Notes under the pieces: model-generated
What the model saw: the letters and a program-made list of their open reading frames with translations, nothing else
What the model was told of the DNA's origin: nothing
Database searches by the model: none
Origin: JAMIFN01 sp035906235
GTDB taxonomy: Bacteria; Pseudomonadota; Gammaproteobacteria; Burkholderiales; Burkholderiaceae_C
DNA: 41,533 nt
Assembly (NCBI GenBank): GCA_035906235.1
Contig: JAMIFN010000054.1
Span: 1-41,533 of the forward strand
Reading direction: 5' to 3'
Made by a program: the position numbers and the translations under genes
Shown: piece by piece, positions 16,972 to 25,794 of the stretch
How the letters are laid out: each line of letters starts with the position of its first letter
Numbering within the stretch: position 1 is the stretch's first letter

Positions 16972-17802
16972 ATGTTTTTTCTCTTGCGCCTCCTGTCCTT
17001 ATGCCCTTTGTGGCTTTTGCACGCCCTTGGCTGGGTGGCTGGCTGGCTCGTGTGGCTGCTAGATACACGCTACCGCCAGCGTTTTGCCAAGCATGCCCAG
17101 TTGGCAGGCTATGCCGGTGCAGCGGTGCGCGACGCTGTGGGTGCAGCCGGGCAATTAGCCGCTGAATTGCCGCGTTTATGGCTGGGAAGCCCCGTGCCTG
17201 TGGAATTTTTGGGCACAGAATATATTGACGCAGCGCACGCGGCGGGCAAGGGCGTGATTTTTCTCACCCCGCATTTGGGCTGCTTTGAAATCACCCCCCA
17301 GGCCTATGCTGCACGCTATGCGGCAGAGGGGCGCAGCATCGCCGTGCTGTATCGCCCGCCGCGCCAGGCTGTGCTGGCGCCCTTGTTGGAACAAGGCCGC
17401 AGCCGTCCGGGCATGGCCGGCGCACCCGCCAGTTTGGGCGGTATCAAACAGATGATCAAAGCCCTGAAAAGCGGCCAGGCTGTGGGCTTGTTGCCCGACC
17501 AAGTGCCGCCCGATGGCATGGGTGTGTGGGCGCCATTTTTTGGGCGCGATGCCTACACCATGACGCTAGCGGCCAAGCTGGCGGCGCAAACGGGGGCGAC
17601 GCTGTTATTGGCTGTGGGCGAGCGCCTGCCGCGCGGGCGTGGCTACCGCGTGTGGGTCGAGCCTGCGCCTGCGGATTTGCCTGCCGAGCCGCAAGCTGCC
17701 GCCGCTTGCATCAATCAATGGATGCAGGCCTTGATACGGCGCTACCCGCAGCAGTATCTATGGGGTTATGCGCGTTATAAAGCCCCTAAAAAGGGGCTGT
17801 GA
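16972..17802 (+). CDS. lpxL: Lipid A biosynthesis acyltransferase (LpxL/HtrB family)
   Basis: Inner-membrane acyltransferase that adds a secondary acyl chain to lipid A. 276 residues with an N-terminal membrane anchor (LLRLLSLCPLWLLHAL and WVAGWLVWLL), the HX4(D/E) catalytic motif His101-LGCF-Glu106, and the family stretch GLLPDQVPPDGMGVWAPFFG. Length is near the family norm (280-310). It is divergent from metK. Its last codons contain AGCCCCT/AGGGGCT arms, a hairpin shared with the 3' end of convergent leuD. Confidence 0.93.
   Translation: MFFLLRLLSLCPLWLLHALGWVAGWLVWLLDTRYRQRFAKHAQLAGYAGAAVRDAVGAAGQLAAELPRLWLGSPVPVEFLGTEYIDAAHAAGKGVIFLTPHLGCFEITPQAYAARYAAEGRSIAVLYRPPRQAVLAPLLEQGRSRPGMAGAPASLGGIKQMIKALKSGQAVGLLPDQVPPDGMGVWAPFFGRDAYTMTLAAKLAAQTGATLLLAVGERLPRGRGYRVWVEPAPADLPAEPQAAAACINQWMQALIRRYPQQYLWGYARYKAPKKGL
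17781..17799. terminator. Possible shared hairpin between lpxL and leuD
   Basis: AGCCCCT and AGGGGCT arms around a short A/T loop at the very 3' end of lpxL, nine bases before the leuD stop on the other strand. There is no long T-tract on either side, so terminator strength is doubtful. Confidence 0.4.
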
Positions 17803-17811
17803 GCAGCAGGC

Positions 17812-18456
17812 CTAGACGGTTGCGTTAAGCCAAGGTTTTTCGGCCAGGCGCTTGGCTTCGTAGGCTTTGATTGCATCGGCGTGGCGCAGGGTCAGGCCAA
17901 TATCGTCGAGGCCGCCTAGCAGGCAGTATTTGCGGAAGGCTTGCACTTCAAAATCGATGCTGCTGCCGTCTGGGCGGATGATTTTTTGTGCTTCTAAGTC
18001 GATGGTGAGCTGATAGCCCTCTTGCGCGAATACGGCCTGAAACAGGCCCTCGACCACATCAGCGGGTAACACGATGGGTAGCAAGGCATTTTTAAAGCAG
18101 TTGTTGAAAAAGATGTCGGCAAAACTGGGCGCAATCAGGGCGCGGAAACCGTATTGCGCAATCGCCCAAGGCGCGTGTTCGCGGCTAGAGCCGCAGCCAA
18201 AGTTATCGCGCGCCAGCAAAATGGATGCCCCTTGGTAGCGCGCTTGGTTGAGCACAAAGTCGGGGTTGGGTTGGCGGCTGGCGGGGTCCATGCCAGGCTG
18301 GCCCACATCCAGATAGCGCCATTCGTCAAACAAATTAGGGCCGAAACCCGTGCGTTTGATGGATTTTAAAAACTGCTTGGGGATGATGGCATCGGTGTCA
18401 ACATTGTCCCTGTCCATAGGGGCGACGAGGCCAGTGTGGGTGGTGAAGGCTTGCAT
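17812..18456 (-). CDS. leuD: 3-isopropylmalate dehydratase small subunit LeuD
   Basis: Small (swivelling-domain) subunit that with LeuC isomerises 2- to 3-isopropylmalate in leucine synthesis. 214 residues with PMDRDNVDTDAIIPKQFL, the substrate-binding loop GCGSSREHAPWA (from about 87) and the SIDFEVQAFRKYCLLGGLDDIG end region. The start has GGAAG upstream. leuC and leuB normally flank this gene in Burkholderiales; here lpxL faces it on one side and a LuxR-type regulator lies on the other, so it is detached from its partners. Confidence 0.95.
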   Translation of the reverse strand: MQAFTTHTGLVAPMDRDNVDTDAIIPKQFLKSIKRTGFGPNLFDEWRYLDVGQPGMDPASRQPNPDFVLNQARYQGASILLARDNFGCGSSREHAPWAIAQYGFRALIAPSFADIFFNNCFKNALLPIVLPADVVEGLFQAVFAQEGYQLTIDLEAQKIIRPDGSSIDFEVQAFRKYCLLGGLDDIGLTLRHADAIKAYEAKRLAEKPWLNATV

Positions 18457-18485
18457 AGGGCTTCCAGAAATACGCTCAAATAACT

Positions 18486-18532
18486 CTTATTTTGATAGCG
18501 GCTTAGGCAGGTTTTTCGGCCTAAACAATTTA
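18486..18532 (+). repeat. Interspersed repeat copy E
   Basis: Reads GATAGCGGCTTAGGCAGG, then TTTTTCGGCCTAAACAA. TTAGGC and GCCTAA can pair. It lies between the regulator gene and leuD. Confidence 0.82.
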
Positions 18533-18563
18533 AAACATACTAAAACTCTAACGACGATGGATT

Positions 18564-19853
18564 TTAGGGCTTTAGGATAGCTGTACGCTCGGGTACCACG
18601 CCCAAGGGCATGACGCTGTTGAGAAACATGCGCACCAGCTCGGTCTGGCGGCGTGCGCCCGTTTTGCTGAAGATGGAACGCAGATGCGCGCGTGCGGTGT
18701 TGTGCCTAATGCCCAGCGCCACGGCTGATTCTTCCAGCGATAGACCGTTAGCCAGCTGCGTTGCGAGCGCGGTTTCGGCAGGCGTTAGGGCAAACAATTG
18801 CTGCGCCAGTTTGGCGGGTGGGTGTGGGTTGCCATCGGGGTCGCGCACGAATACTGCGACGGCGGGCACACCTTTGCCATCTATCCAAGCGCCTTCAGGC
18901 ACGGCGCGCACCACCAGCCCCCAAGGGGCTTTTCCTGGGCCGCGTGTCACCGATAGGGCTTCGACCACGCCTGGGGTTTCCATCTCGCCACGGCCAAGCA
19001 CATCGGCAACCATGCGTTGCAGTTTTTTGTTGTCTGCACTGACATTGGCCACCAGTTGCCCGCCTACCAAACGCAGACCGTCGGCGGCGTCGAGTGCCTT
19101 TTGCGCCGTCGCATTGGCCTGCAGCACATTGCCTTTGTGGTCGAGGATGATGGTGCTGACCATGAGCTGGCTCATGGCCTGGCTGTAGAGCTGGCCAATT
19201 TGTCGGCCTTGGTTGATGCCCTGGGTCAGCGCCAAGGCGCGTTGCAAATGCGGCACCAGCATTTGCGTCAGGCGTTTGTCGGCCAAATTAAAGGGTTCGT
19301 GCCCCTCGGGGCGGGTAAAGCGCAGGCCGTAAATGCCGCGTCCCTCGGTCATAAAGTCCACCGCCATCATGTGGTAGACCTGATGGGGCTTGCACCATTC
19401 GTTATAAAACTGGCTGGCGCGCCAATCGGCGTCAGACAAAAAATCGCCTATGGTGACGATTTGATTGAGCGGCAGGCCGATAAAGGGGCTGCTCATGTAA
19501 AAAGGGCTGGCGCCAGAACCTCGGCGGTTTTTGCCCGCACCCGTGACGATGGTGCCCAGGCCATCGGCCGAGCCGTGACGCACGATCAGCGAGGCGTTAT
19601 TCGCCTGCACGATACCCGCGATGGTGTTTAAGCACGCCTCCCATCGCGAGGGGTCTATGGCAGCGTCGTAAATTTCTTGCAAGAGCTGGCTAAAGTATTC
19701 CAACTGATTGGCTACTGGCAAGCTGCTTAAGGGACTGGAGATTTGCGTTGCCTTAGATGCCAAAGGCGCACGCTTGGGCGGGGCGGTTTTGGCTGCGGGC
19801 TTGGCACGAGGCGACGCCTTGGTAATTTGGGAGGAGTTTTTTGAAGCTGGCAT
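18564..19853 (-). CDS. LuxR-type HTH transcriptional regulator
   Basis: 429 residues from the ATG at 19853. The first 45 or so residues are a Lys/Ala/Pro-rich, probably disordered tail (SPRAKPAAKTAPPKRAPLAS). A middle region resembles the PAS-type sensor part of one-component LuxR proteins (LQEIYDAAIDPSRWEACLNT; STIILDHKGNVLQANATAQKAL). The C-terminus is a LuxR helix-turn-helix (LTPAETALATQLANGLSLEE, then NTARAHLRSIFSKTGARRQTELVR). No receiver domain, so it probably senses a ligand directly. The signal and target genes are unknown. The frame stays open to 19961 without a ribosome site. Confidence 0.85.
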   Translation of the reverse strand: MPASKNSSQITKASPRAKPAAKTAPPKRAPLASKATQISSPLSSLPVANQLEYFSQLLQEIYDAAIDPSRWEACLNTIAGIVQANNASLIVRHGSADGLGTIVTGAGKNRRGSGASPFYMSSPFIGLPLNQIVTIGDFLSDADWRASQFYNEWCKPHQVYHMMAVDFMTEGRGIYGLRFTRPEGHEPFNLADKRLTQMLVPHLQRALALTQGINQGRQIGQLYSQAMSQLMVSTIILDHKGNVLQANATAQKALDAADGLRLVGGQLVANVSADNKKLQRMVADVLGRGEMETPGVVEALSVTRGPGKAPWGLVVRAVPEGAWIDGKGVPAVAVFVRDPDGNPHPPAKLAQQLFALTPAETALATQLANGLSLEESAVALGIRHNTARAHLRSIFSKTGARRQTELVRMFLNSVMPLGVVPERTAILKP

Positions 19854-20134
19854 CAGGAGCAACCTATAAAAATTTATAAGTGGGAGCCAAATTGTGGCAC
19901 GCTGAAACCTGGTGCAGCACGGTACGCTGCTGGCAGCAGCGGTGACACTAAGCGACCACAAAACGCAAGTGGCGGAGTTGCTGAAAACTGAAATAAACCG
20001 TTTAAAAACAATTACCTACACAAATTTCCGTGTTCCTCACGAAAGGACGATGCACATTGTAGTACACATCTGCCACGCAAAAAAAGCCGGTTTTTGGGGC
20101 AAGAAGCTGCGCAAGCCCCCTTTACTTCTGCCTT
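19854..20134. other. Intergenic region between trpE and the LuxR-type gene
   Basis: 281 bases with no convincing gene. It contains an AT-rich near-palindrome TATAAAAATTTATA at 19865-19878, just upstream of the regulator start, which may be its -10 region or an operator. Runs able to form a G/C hairpin followed by A/T lie near 20085-20125, after trpE, but no clean terminator is seen. Confidence 0.4.
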
Positions 20135-21643
20135 TTACAGCTGCCCGCTATGTACGATTTCAGCGGCGCGGATGAGGGCGCGCGATTTGGCCTCGGTTTC
20201 TTGCCATTCCAGCTCGGGCACCGAATCGGCCACAATGCCTGCGGCCGCCTGCACAAAGAGCTGCCCGTTTTTGACGATGCCGGTGCGGATGGCAATGGCC
20301 ACATCCATATCGCCGCCATAGCTGATGTAGCCGCAAGCGCCGCCGTAGATGCCGCGTTTGCTGGGTTCTAGCTGGTCTATCAATTCCATGGCATGCACCT
20401 TGGGCGCGCCTGTCAGCGTACCTGCGGGAAAGCTGGCGCGCAGCACATCCATATTGCTCATATTGGGGTTGAGCACGCCTTCGACATTGCTGACGATGTG
20501 CATGACATGGCTATAGCGTTCGACCACAAAGGCCTCGGTCACTTGCACGCTGCCGGTGCGGGCGATGCGGCCGATATCGTTGCGCGCCAAATCAATCAGC
20601 ATGACATGCTCGGCGCGCTCTTTGGGGTCAGCCAGCAGTTCGACCTCACGCGCTTGGTCTTCTTCGGGCGTGGCCGCCCGTGGGCGCGTGCCTGCTAGCG
20701 GGCGGATGGTGATTTTTTGCGCCGCCTCGCCCTGGTAGTCGCAGGCTTCTTGGCGCACCAAAATCTCGGGGCTGGTGCCCACAATCTGAAAATCGCCCAT
20801 GTCGTAGTAATACATATAAGGGCTGGGGTTGAGCTGGCGCAGAGCGCGATACAGGTGTATGGGCGCGTGCGCAAAAGGCATGTGCTGGCGTTGGCCCACT
20901 TGCACTTGCATAAAGTCGCCTGCGGCTATCAGCTCTTTGGCTTGCAGGGCTGAGCGCAAGAAATCTTCTTGGGCAAATTCGCGTGTAATTTGCAGCGCCT
21001 GACCGTCAGTTTGCAGGGGTGGCACTTGCACCGCTTGCTGCAGTTGCTGCTGCAGAGCTTGCAGGCGCGCGCTGGCGGTTTCATACGCATGGGCTTGGGC
21101 GCTATTGGCCCAGACGATGAGCTGCAAGCGCCCTTTGAGGTTGTCGATGACGGCGAGCTCGTCGCACTGCAGCAGCATGATGTCGGGGTTGCCCAGCGTA
21201 TCTGGCGGACAACTGTTTTCGAGTTTGCGCTCGATATAGCGCACGGTGTCATAAGCAAAATAGCCTGCCAGACCACCGCAAAAACGCGGCATACCTGCGG
21301 GTAAATAGACTTTGTGGCCTTCCATTTCTGCCGCAATCAGATCCAGCGGGTTGCCGCTTTTTTCAGCCTGCAATTGCCCGTCTTGGTAAAAGCGCGTGCG
21401 CGCTGCCGCGCCAAAACCGCTGGCCGTCAGCCACTGGCGTGCGGGTAGGCCAATAAAGCTATAGCGACCAAAGCGTTCGCCCCCCAGCACCGATTCCAAT
21501 AAAAAACTGTAGGCTGGCTGCGCGCCGCAGAGCTTGAGGTAAACCGACAGCGGCGTATCCAAATCGGCGGCGGTCTCCAGAGTCAGCGGAATGCGGGTAT
21601 AGCCTTGGGCGACAAGGGCGGTAAATTCGGCAGAGCTGAGCAT
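20135..21643 (-). CDS. trpE: Anthranilate synthase component I TrpE
   Basis: Makes anthranilate from chorismate using ammonia from the TrpG glutaminase; first step of tryptophan synthesis. 502 residues from the ATG at 21643 (MLSSAEFTALVAQGYTRIPL). Features: the LLES motif used for tryptophan feedback (SFLLESVLGGERFGRYSFIG), chorismate-binding segments LIDLARNDIGRIARTGSV and YGGACGYISYGGDMDVAIAI, and the SFPAGTLTGAPK loop. trpG, trpD and trpC usually follow in this order of bacteria but are absent here; the next gene downstream is a regulator. The longer open frame to 21757 overlaps the divergent gene's promoter. Confidence 0.95.
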   Translation of the reverse strand: MLSSAEFTALVAQGYTRIPLTLETAADLDTPLSVYLKLCGAQPAYSFLLESVLGGERFGRYSFIGLPARQWLTASGFGAAARTRFYQDGQLQAEKSGNPLDLIAAEMEGHKVYLPAGMPRFCGGLAGYFAYDTVRYIERKLENSCPPDTLGNPDIMLLQCDELAVIDNLKGRLQLIVWANSAQAHAYETASARLQALQQQLQQAVQVPPLQTDGQALQITREFAQEDFLRSALQAKELIAAGDFMQVQVGQRQHMPFAHAPIHLYRALRQLNPSPYMYYYDMGDFQIVGTSPEILVRQEACDYQGEAAQKITIRPLAGTRPRAATPEEDQAREVELLADPKERAEHVMLIDLARNDIGRIARTGSVQVTEAFVVERYSHVMHIVSNVEGVLNPNMSNMDVLRASFPAGTLTGAPKVHAMELIDQLEPSKRGIYGGACGYISYGGDMDVAIAIRTGIVKNGQLFVQAAAGIVADSVPELEWQETEAKSRALIRAAEIVHSGQL

Positions 21644-21774
21644 GGCAAGCGAAGGAAAATGGTGGGTGGGAAAACGGCTTTGGAGTTTACCGCAGGGGCG
21701 TGCGCAGGCTTGCCGCCCGGTAGCAACGGTGGGGTATAAAGGAGCTTTTGTTGTCACCCAGCCGCCTAGCCCTT

Positions 21775-22719
21775 ATGAGTTTATTGCCGCCTGCCGCCCA
21801 TGCCCGTACCCAAGCGCTGATTGCGCGCGCCCGCGCCAGCGCACCGGTGCGCTGCGCCGTGGTGCACCCCTGTGATGCGGGTTCGCTGCAGGGCGCTTTA
21901 GATGCGGCGGCGGCGGGCTATATCCAGCCTGTGCTGGTGGCGAATGTGCTGAAGTTGCAGGCCGCAGCCCATGCAGCGGGGCTCGATATCAGCCAGCTGG
22001 AGCAAGTGGATGCTGAGCACAGCCATGCGGCTGCCGAAATCGCCGCACAAATGGCCGCCAGCGGCCAGGTGCAGATGCTGATGAAAGGCAGTTTGCATAC
22101 CGATGAACTGCTGGGGGCGATGGTGAAAAACCCGCAACTGCGCACGGCGCGGCGCATGTCGCATGTGTTTCGCTTTGAAGTGCCGCTCTACCCCAAGCCC
22201 TTGCTGATTACGGATGCGGCCATCAATATCGAGCCAGATTTGGCCGCCAAGGCCGATATTGTGCAAAACGCCATCGACTTTGCGCGCATCTTGGGCACAG
22301 ACTGCCCCAAAGTGGCACTGCTAGCGGCGGTAGAAACCGTCAACCCCAAAATGCCCGCTACGCTAGATGCTGCGGCGCTGTGCAAAATGGCCGATAGGGG
22401 GCAAATTACGGGCGCTTTGCTGGATGGGCCGCTGGCTTTTGACAACGCCATCTCGCCCGAGGCGGTGCGCATCAAAGGCATTGTTTCGCAAGTGGCGGGT
22501 GATGCCGATATTGTGCTGGCGCCCGATTTGGAAAGCGGCAATATGCTGGCCAAGCAACTGGAGTATTTGGGCGGCGCTGAGGGCGCAGGCATTTTGCTGG
22601 GCGCGCGCGTGCCCGTGGCGCTGACCAGCCGCGCCGATGGCGCCAAAGCCCGTGCCATGTCGGCGTTGCTGTGCGCGGTGGTGGCGCAGCATCAACAGGC
22701 GCAGCGTTTGCGTCCCTAA
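21775..22719 (+). CDS. Phosphate acetyl/butyryltransferase family protein
   Basis: Pta/Ptb family acyltransferase that moves an acyl group between CoA and phosphate. 314 residues from the ATG at 21775. Family blocks: ARARASAPVRCAVVHPCDAG at the N-terminus, VQMLMKGSLHTDELLGAMV, RRMSHVFRFEVP, LLITDAAINIEPDLAAKADI, and the C-terminal GGAEGAGILLGARVPVALTS. It resembles the C-terminal half of MaoC-Pta fusion proteins but has no MaoC part. A TTG at 21751 in the same frame has an AAAGGAG site six bases upstream and could be the true start; the TATAAA at 21734-21739 could instead be a -10. Physiological substrate unknown. Confidence 0.82.
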   Translation: MSLLPPAAHARTQALIARARASAPVRCAVVHPCDAGSLQGALDAAAAGYIQPVLVANVLKLQAAAHAAGLDISQLEQVDAEHSHAAAEIAAQMAASGQVQMLMKGSLHTDELLGAMVKNPQLRTARRMSHVFRFEVPLYPKPLLITDAAINIEPDLAAKADIVQNAIDFARILGTDCPKVALLAAVETVNPKMPATLDAAALCKMADRGQITGALLDGPLAFDNAISPEAVRIKGIVSQVAGDADIVLAPDLESGNMLAKQLEYLGGAEGAGILLGARVPVALTSRADGAKARAMSALLCAVVAQHQQAQRLRP

Positions 22720-22751
22720 AATACCCGGGGAGCCGCAGCTGATTTTCATAG

Positions 22752-22805
22752 TGTTTTTGGGCTTTTAGGCCGAAAAAGCTGCCTGAGTAGCTCCTGTTTT
22801 TATAC
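22752..22805 (-). repeat. Interspersed repeat copy F
   Basis: On the minus strand reads GAGCTACTCAGGCAGC, then TTTTTCGGCCTAAAAGCCC. It lies between the Pta-like gene and the SCO-like gene. Confidence 0.8.
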
Positions 22806-22833
22806 TTCTTTTCGGCCTTAGCGCCTGTGTACC

Positions 22834-23529
22834 ATGTCTGATTCTTTGCGTGATGAAGCCCTAGGGCTGACGATACAAACCCTGCCCGGACAAGCTCGGC
22901 CTGGCAGCCAGAGTAGCCGCACCCGTTCTGGGCGTTGGATGATGTTGGTGGTGATGTTGGCCTGCTTGTCGCCGGTGCTGGCGTCCTACCTGACTTTTTA
23001 TGTGCTTAAACCCACAGGCGGCAATAGCTATGGCCATCTGAATAATCCTTTAGGGCCCGCTTACGAGATGCCCGATTTGCAGGGGCAGGATGCCCAGGGT
23101 AAGCCCGTATCGCTGCGCAGCTTGAAAGGCCAGTGGCTGCTGGTTAGCGTATCTGCTGGCACTTGCCCCAAAATCTGCCAAGACCATTTGTATATGCAGC
23201 GTCAGCTGCGCGAGATGCTGGGGCCGGACAAAGATCGCCTCGACTGGGTTTGGCTGGTGGACGACAGCACCCCCATAGCCGCAGATTTGCAAGCCGTGGC
23301 GGTGCAAGCCCAGGCCTTGCGCCTGCCGCAGGCACAAATTGGCGCTTGGCTCAAGCCTGAAGCGGGGGCTGCGCTGCAAGATCATCTGTATTTGGTCGAC
23401 CCCATGGGCAATTGGATGATGCGCTTTCCCGCCGATTTGGATTACAAAAAAGCCCATCGCGACATCAGCCGCTTGCTGCGCGCCGCCAAAAGCTGGGATC
23501 GCGCCGGGCGTGGCGTGGTGTACGAATAA
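22834..23529 (+). CDS. SCO-like thioredoxin-fold membrane protein
   Basis: 231 residues: a cytoplasmic tail, one membrane helix (about 35-57, MMLVVMLACLSPVLASYLTF), then a periplasmic thioredoxin-like domain with Cys111-PKI-Cys115 (the CxxxC spacing of SCO/SenC copper chaperones) and a later HLYLVDPMGNWMMRFP. Proteins of this type normally sit among cytochrome c oxidase assembly genes (cox11, surf1, cox15, sco1) in Burkholderiales; here none is adjacent. A role in copper or thiol handling for oxidase assembly is inferred from family and motif only. Confidence 0.65.
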   Translation: MSDSLRDEALGLTIQTLPGQARPGSQSSRTRSGRWMMLVVMLACLSPVLASYLTFYVLKPTGGNSYGHLNNPLGPAYEMPDLQGQDAQGKPVSLRSLKGQWLLVSVSAGTCPKICQDHLYMQRQLREMLGPDKDRLDWVWLVDDSTPIAADLQAVAVQAQALRLPQAQIGAWLKPEAGAALQDHLYLVDPMGNWMMRFPADLDYKKAHRDISRLLRAAKSWDRAGRGVVYE

Positions 23530-23586
23530 ATAGCCGTGCTGCATCCCGTATGGGCGGTGTGAACGGATCAAAAAAGGGAGTGTGCG

Positions 23587-25794
23587 ATGCTGCTGCGTCC
23601 GTTTTGGCGTTTATGGTTGCCTGTGGGCTTGGCCTTATTGAGCATCGCGCTGGCCGTTTTCTATATGCACAGCCAGCCGTGGATGGGTTTGGCTTTGGCG
23701 AACAAGGACGGCAAGTTTTATGGCGCAGAGGGCGTGTTATTGGCCATCAATGGCCAGGCCTTGCAGGCGCAAGATTTGCTGGAAGACCCGGGCGTCATCG
23801 AAGCCGATGCCGATTTTGAGCTGTTTTTGCAGCGGCAAGCGACTTTTGCCCAAGCGCTGCGCCAATCCCATGTGCAGCTGACTTGGCAGGCGCCATCGGG
23901 ACAGATTTTTAGCCGCAGCCAAGAGGTGCACAAAACGCGTCCTTTGGTTACGCTGCCGCTGGCGTTTTGGGTGCAATGCGCCGTGGCTTTGGTTTGTATG
24001 TTGATAGGCGGCTGGGTCTGGGTGCTGCTGCCGCATGACACGGCCGCGCGTTTGTTTGCGCTGTCGGGTTTTTGCGTGCTGCTTTTTGCCTTAAGCGCCG
24101 CTTGCTACAGCAGCCGGCCCATTGCGCTGCCAGCAGCAGATTTTGTTTGGCTGGCTGCGCTTAACCGCTTTGGTGCCACGGCCTATGGCTTTGCGGGCAT
24201 GGCGTTTTTCTTGCGCTACCCCTTGGTTTTGTTGCGGCTGCGCTGGCTTTGGCTGCTGCTCTTAGCGCAAATCGCCTTGGATATCAGCATGTATGCGGGT
24301 TGGTTGCCGCAATTTACCTCTCAGGGCATGACGGGTTTGCAAATGCTGGCTATGCTGGCGCTGATGTTGCTGCAGGCATGGCGCTGCCGCCAGCGCCCGC
24401 TAGAGCGTGCCGCGCTGACTTGGCTGGGTTTGAGCGTCGCGCTGGGGGCTGGGGCTTTTATTTCTTTGCAAGTCTTGCCTTTGTTCTTTGACCGCGTGCC
24501 CTTGGCTTCGCAAGGCTGGTCCTTTGTGTTTTTTGTGCTGCCCTATGCGGGCATTGCGTTGGGTTTGACGCGCTACCGTTTGTTTGATGTCGGAGACTGG
24601 GCGTTCCGCCTGTTATTTTTGATGGCTGGGGCGGTGTTGCTGCTGCTCTTGGATGCGGCCTTGATTAGTCTGCTGGACTGGTCAGGCGCTGCGGCCTTGG
24701 GCACGGCTTTGCTCTTAGTGGGTTTTGTCTATTTGCCCCTGCGCGATTGGCTGCAACGCAAAATTTGGCATCGCACCGAGTTGCCGCGCAGCGAATTGTT
24801 TGCCCGCGCCATGGGGGTGGCTTTTGCCCCCGATGCGGTGCAACGCCAAGCCCGTTGGGAGAATTTGCTGGGCAAGCTGTTTCAGCCCCTGCATATGCGC
24901 GTGCTGAGTGATACGGAACGGGTGCAAAGTGCAGGACAAGCAGGGGCAAGGATTGTCGATTCTGGCTTGAGCATGGACCTACCAGCGGTGGCCGATTTGC
25001 GGCCTTTGCGCCTGAGCCAAGCACAAGACGGGCGCAGCTTGTTTGCGCCGCAGCATACTCAACTGGCCGAGCGCCTTTTGGATCTGCTCGAGCAGGCGCA
25101 TCGCAGCCGGCAAGCCTATGAACGCGGGGTGCAGGCTGAGCGCTCTCGGGTGGCGCAAGATCTGCATGACGATATAGGCGCGCGTTTGCTGACCGCCATT
25201 CATCGTGTGGATGCCAATTTGCGCCCTTTATTGCAAGAGACTTTGAACGATGTGCGCAGCATAGCCCAGGGGCTGACGGAGACGGGGGCCAGCATGGATG
25301 TGCTGCTGCCCGAGCTGCGTCATGAAACGGCTAGGCGCTGCGAAGCCGCTGGCGTGGTGTTGGATTGGCCGCCCGAGCAAACCGCTGAGCTGATGGCGCA
25401 TGGCCTTTGTCCTGCAGCTGGGGCGCAGCTCGATTACCGCGCCCGGCGCTTGCTGCTGTCGGTGGTGCGCGAAGGCGTGAGCAACAGCCTGAAACACGCT
25501 GGCGCCAGTCGTTTGGCGGTGCGCTATTGTTTTCTGCAGCAGCAGCAGGCGCTGCAGTTGGATGTGTTGGATGACGGGTGCGGCTTTCAGGCCGCTCGCT
25601 TGGAAGGGCAGGGTATGGGTATTCATCATTTGCGCACACGGGCGCAGCGCATAGGCGCGGAAGTGCACTGGGGCGATGCCGCCGCCGCGCTGGACTGGGC
25701 AGCAGGCAGCTTACTGCGTTTGCAGCTGCCCGTGGCGGCGATATTGGCAAGCTCAGCGGGCGCGCTGTCGCCTGATGAAGGGCGTGTGCGATGA
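23587..25794 (+). CDS. Membrane sensor histidine kinase, NarX/LuxR-system type
   Basis: 735 residues. The first helix (about 8-28) is followed by a periplasmic stretch of about 100 residues with a PDZ-like strand pattern (EGVLLAINGQALQAQDLLED), then about seven or more membrane helices (127-390), a cytoplasmic linker, HisKA_3 with His527 in RVAQDLHDDIGARLL, and an HATPase domain with an N box near 632 (VVREGVSNSLKHAG) and GQGMGIHHLRTRA. It phosphorylates the response regulator encoded next, whose ATG overlaps its stop (25791-25794). AAAGGGAG lies before the start. The signal is unknown. Confidence 0.88.
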   Translation: MLLRPFWRLWLPVGLALLSIALAVFYMHSQPWMGLALANKDGKFYGAEGVLLAINGQALQAQDLLEDPGVIEADADFELFLQRQATFAQALRQSHVQLTWQAPSGQIFSRSQEVHKTRPLVTLPLAFWVQCAVALVCMLIGGWVWVLLPHDTAARLFALSGFCVLLFALSAACYSSRPIALPAADFVWLAALNRFGATAYGFAGMAFFLRYPLVLLRLRWLWLLLLAQIALDISMYAGWLPQFTSQGMTGLQMLAMLALMLLQAWRCRQRPLERAALTWLGLSVALGAGAFISLQVLPLFFDRVPLASQGWSFVFFVLPYAGIALGLTRYRLFDVGDWAFRLLFLMAGAVLLLLLDAALISLLDWSGAAALGTALLLVGFVYLPLRDWLQRKIWHRTELPRSELFARAMGVAFAPDAVQRQARWENLLGKLFQPLHMRVLSDTERVQSAGQAGARIVDSGLSMDLPAVADLRPLRLSQAQDGRSLFAPQHTQLAERLLDLLEQAHRSRQAYERGVQAERSRVAQDLHDDIGARLLTAIHRVDANLRPLLQETLNDVRSIAQGLTETGASMDVLLPELRHETARRCEAAGVVLDWPPEQTAELMAHGLCPAAGAQLDYRARRLLLSVVREGVSNSLKHAGASRLAVRYCFLQQQQALQLDVLDDGCGFQAARLEGQGMGIHHLRTRAQRIGAEVHWGDAAAALDWAAGSLLRLQLPVAAILASSAGALSPDEGRVR

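Noticed and set aside
19912..20175. Small plus-strand open frame between trpE and the LuxR-type gene
   Set aside because: No ribosome site or family features; it overlaps the end of trpE.
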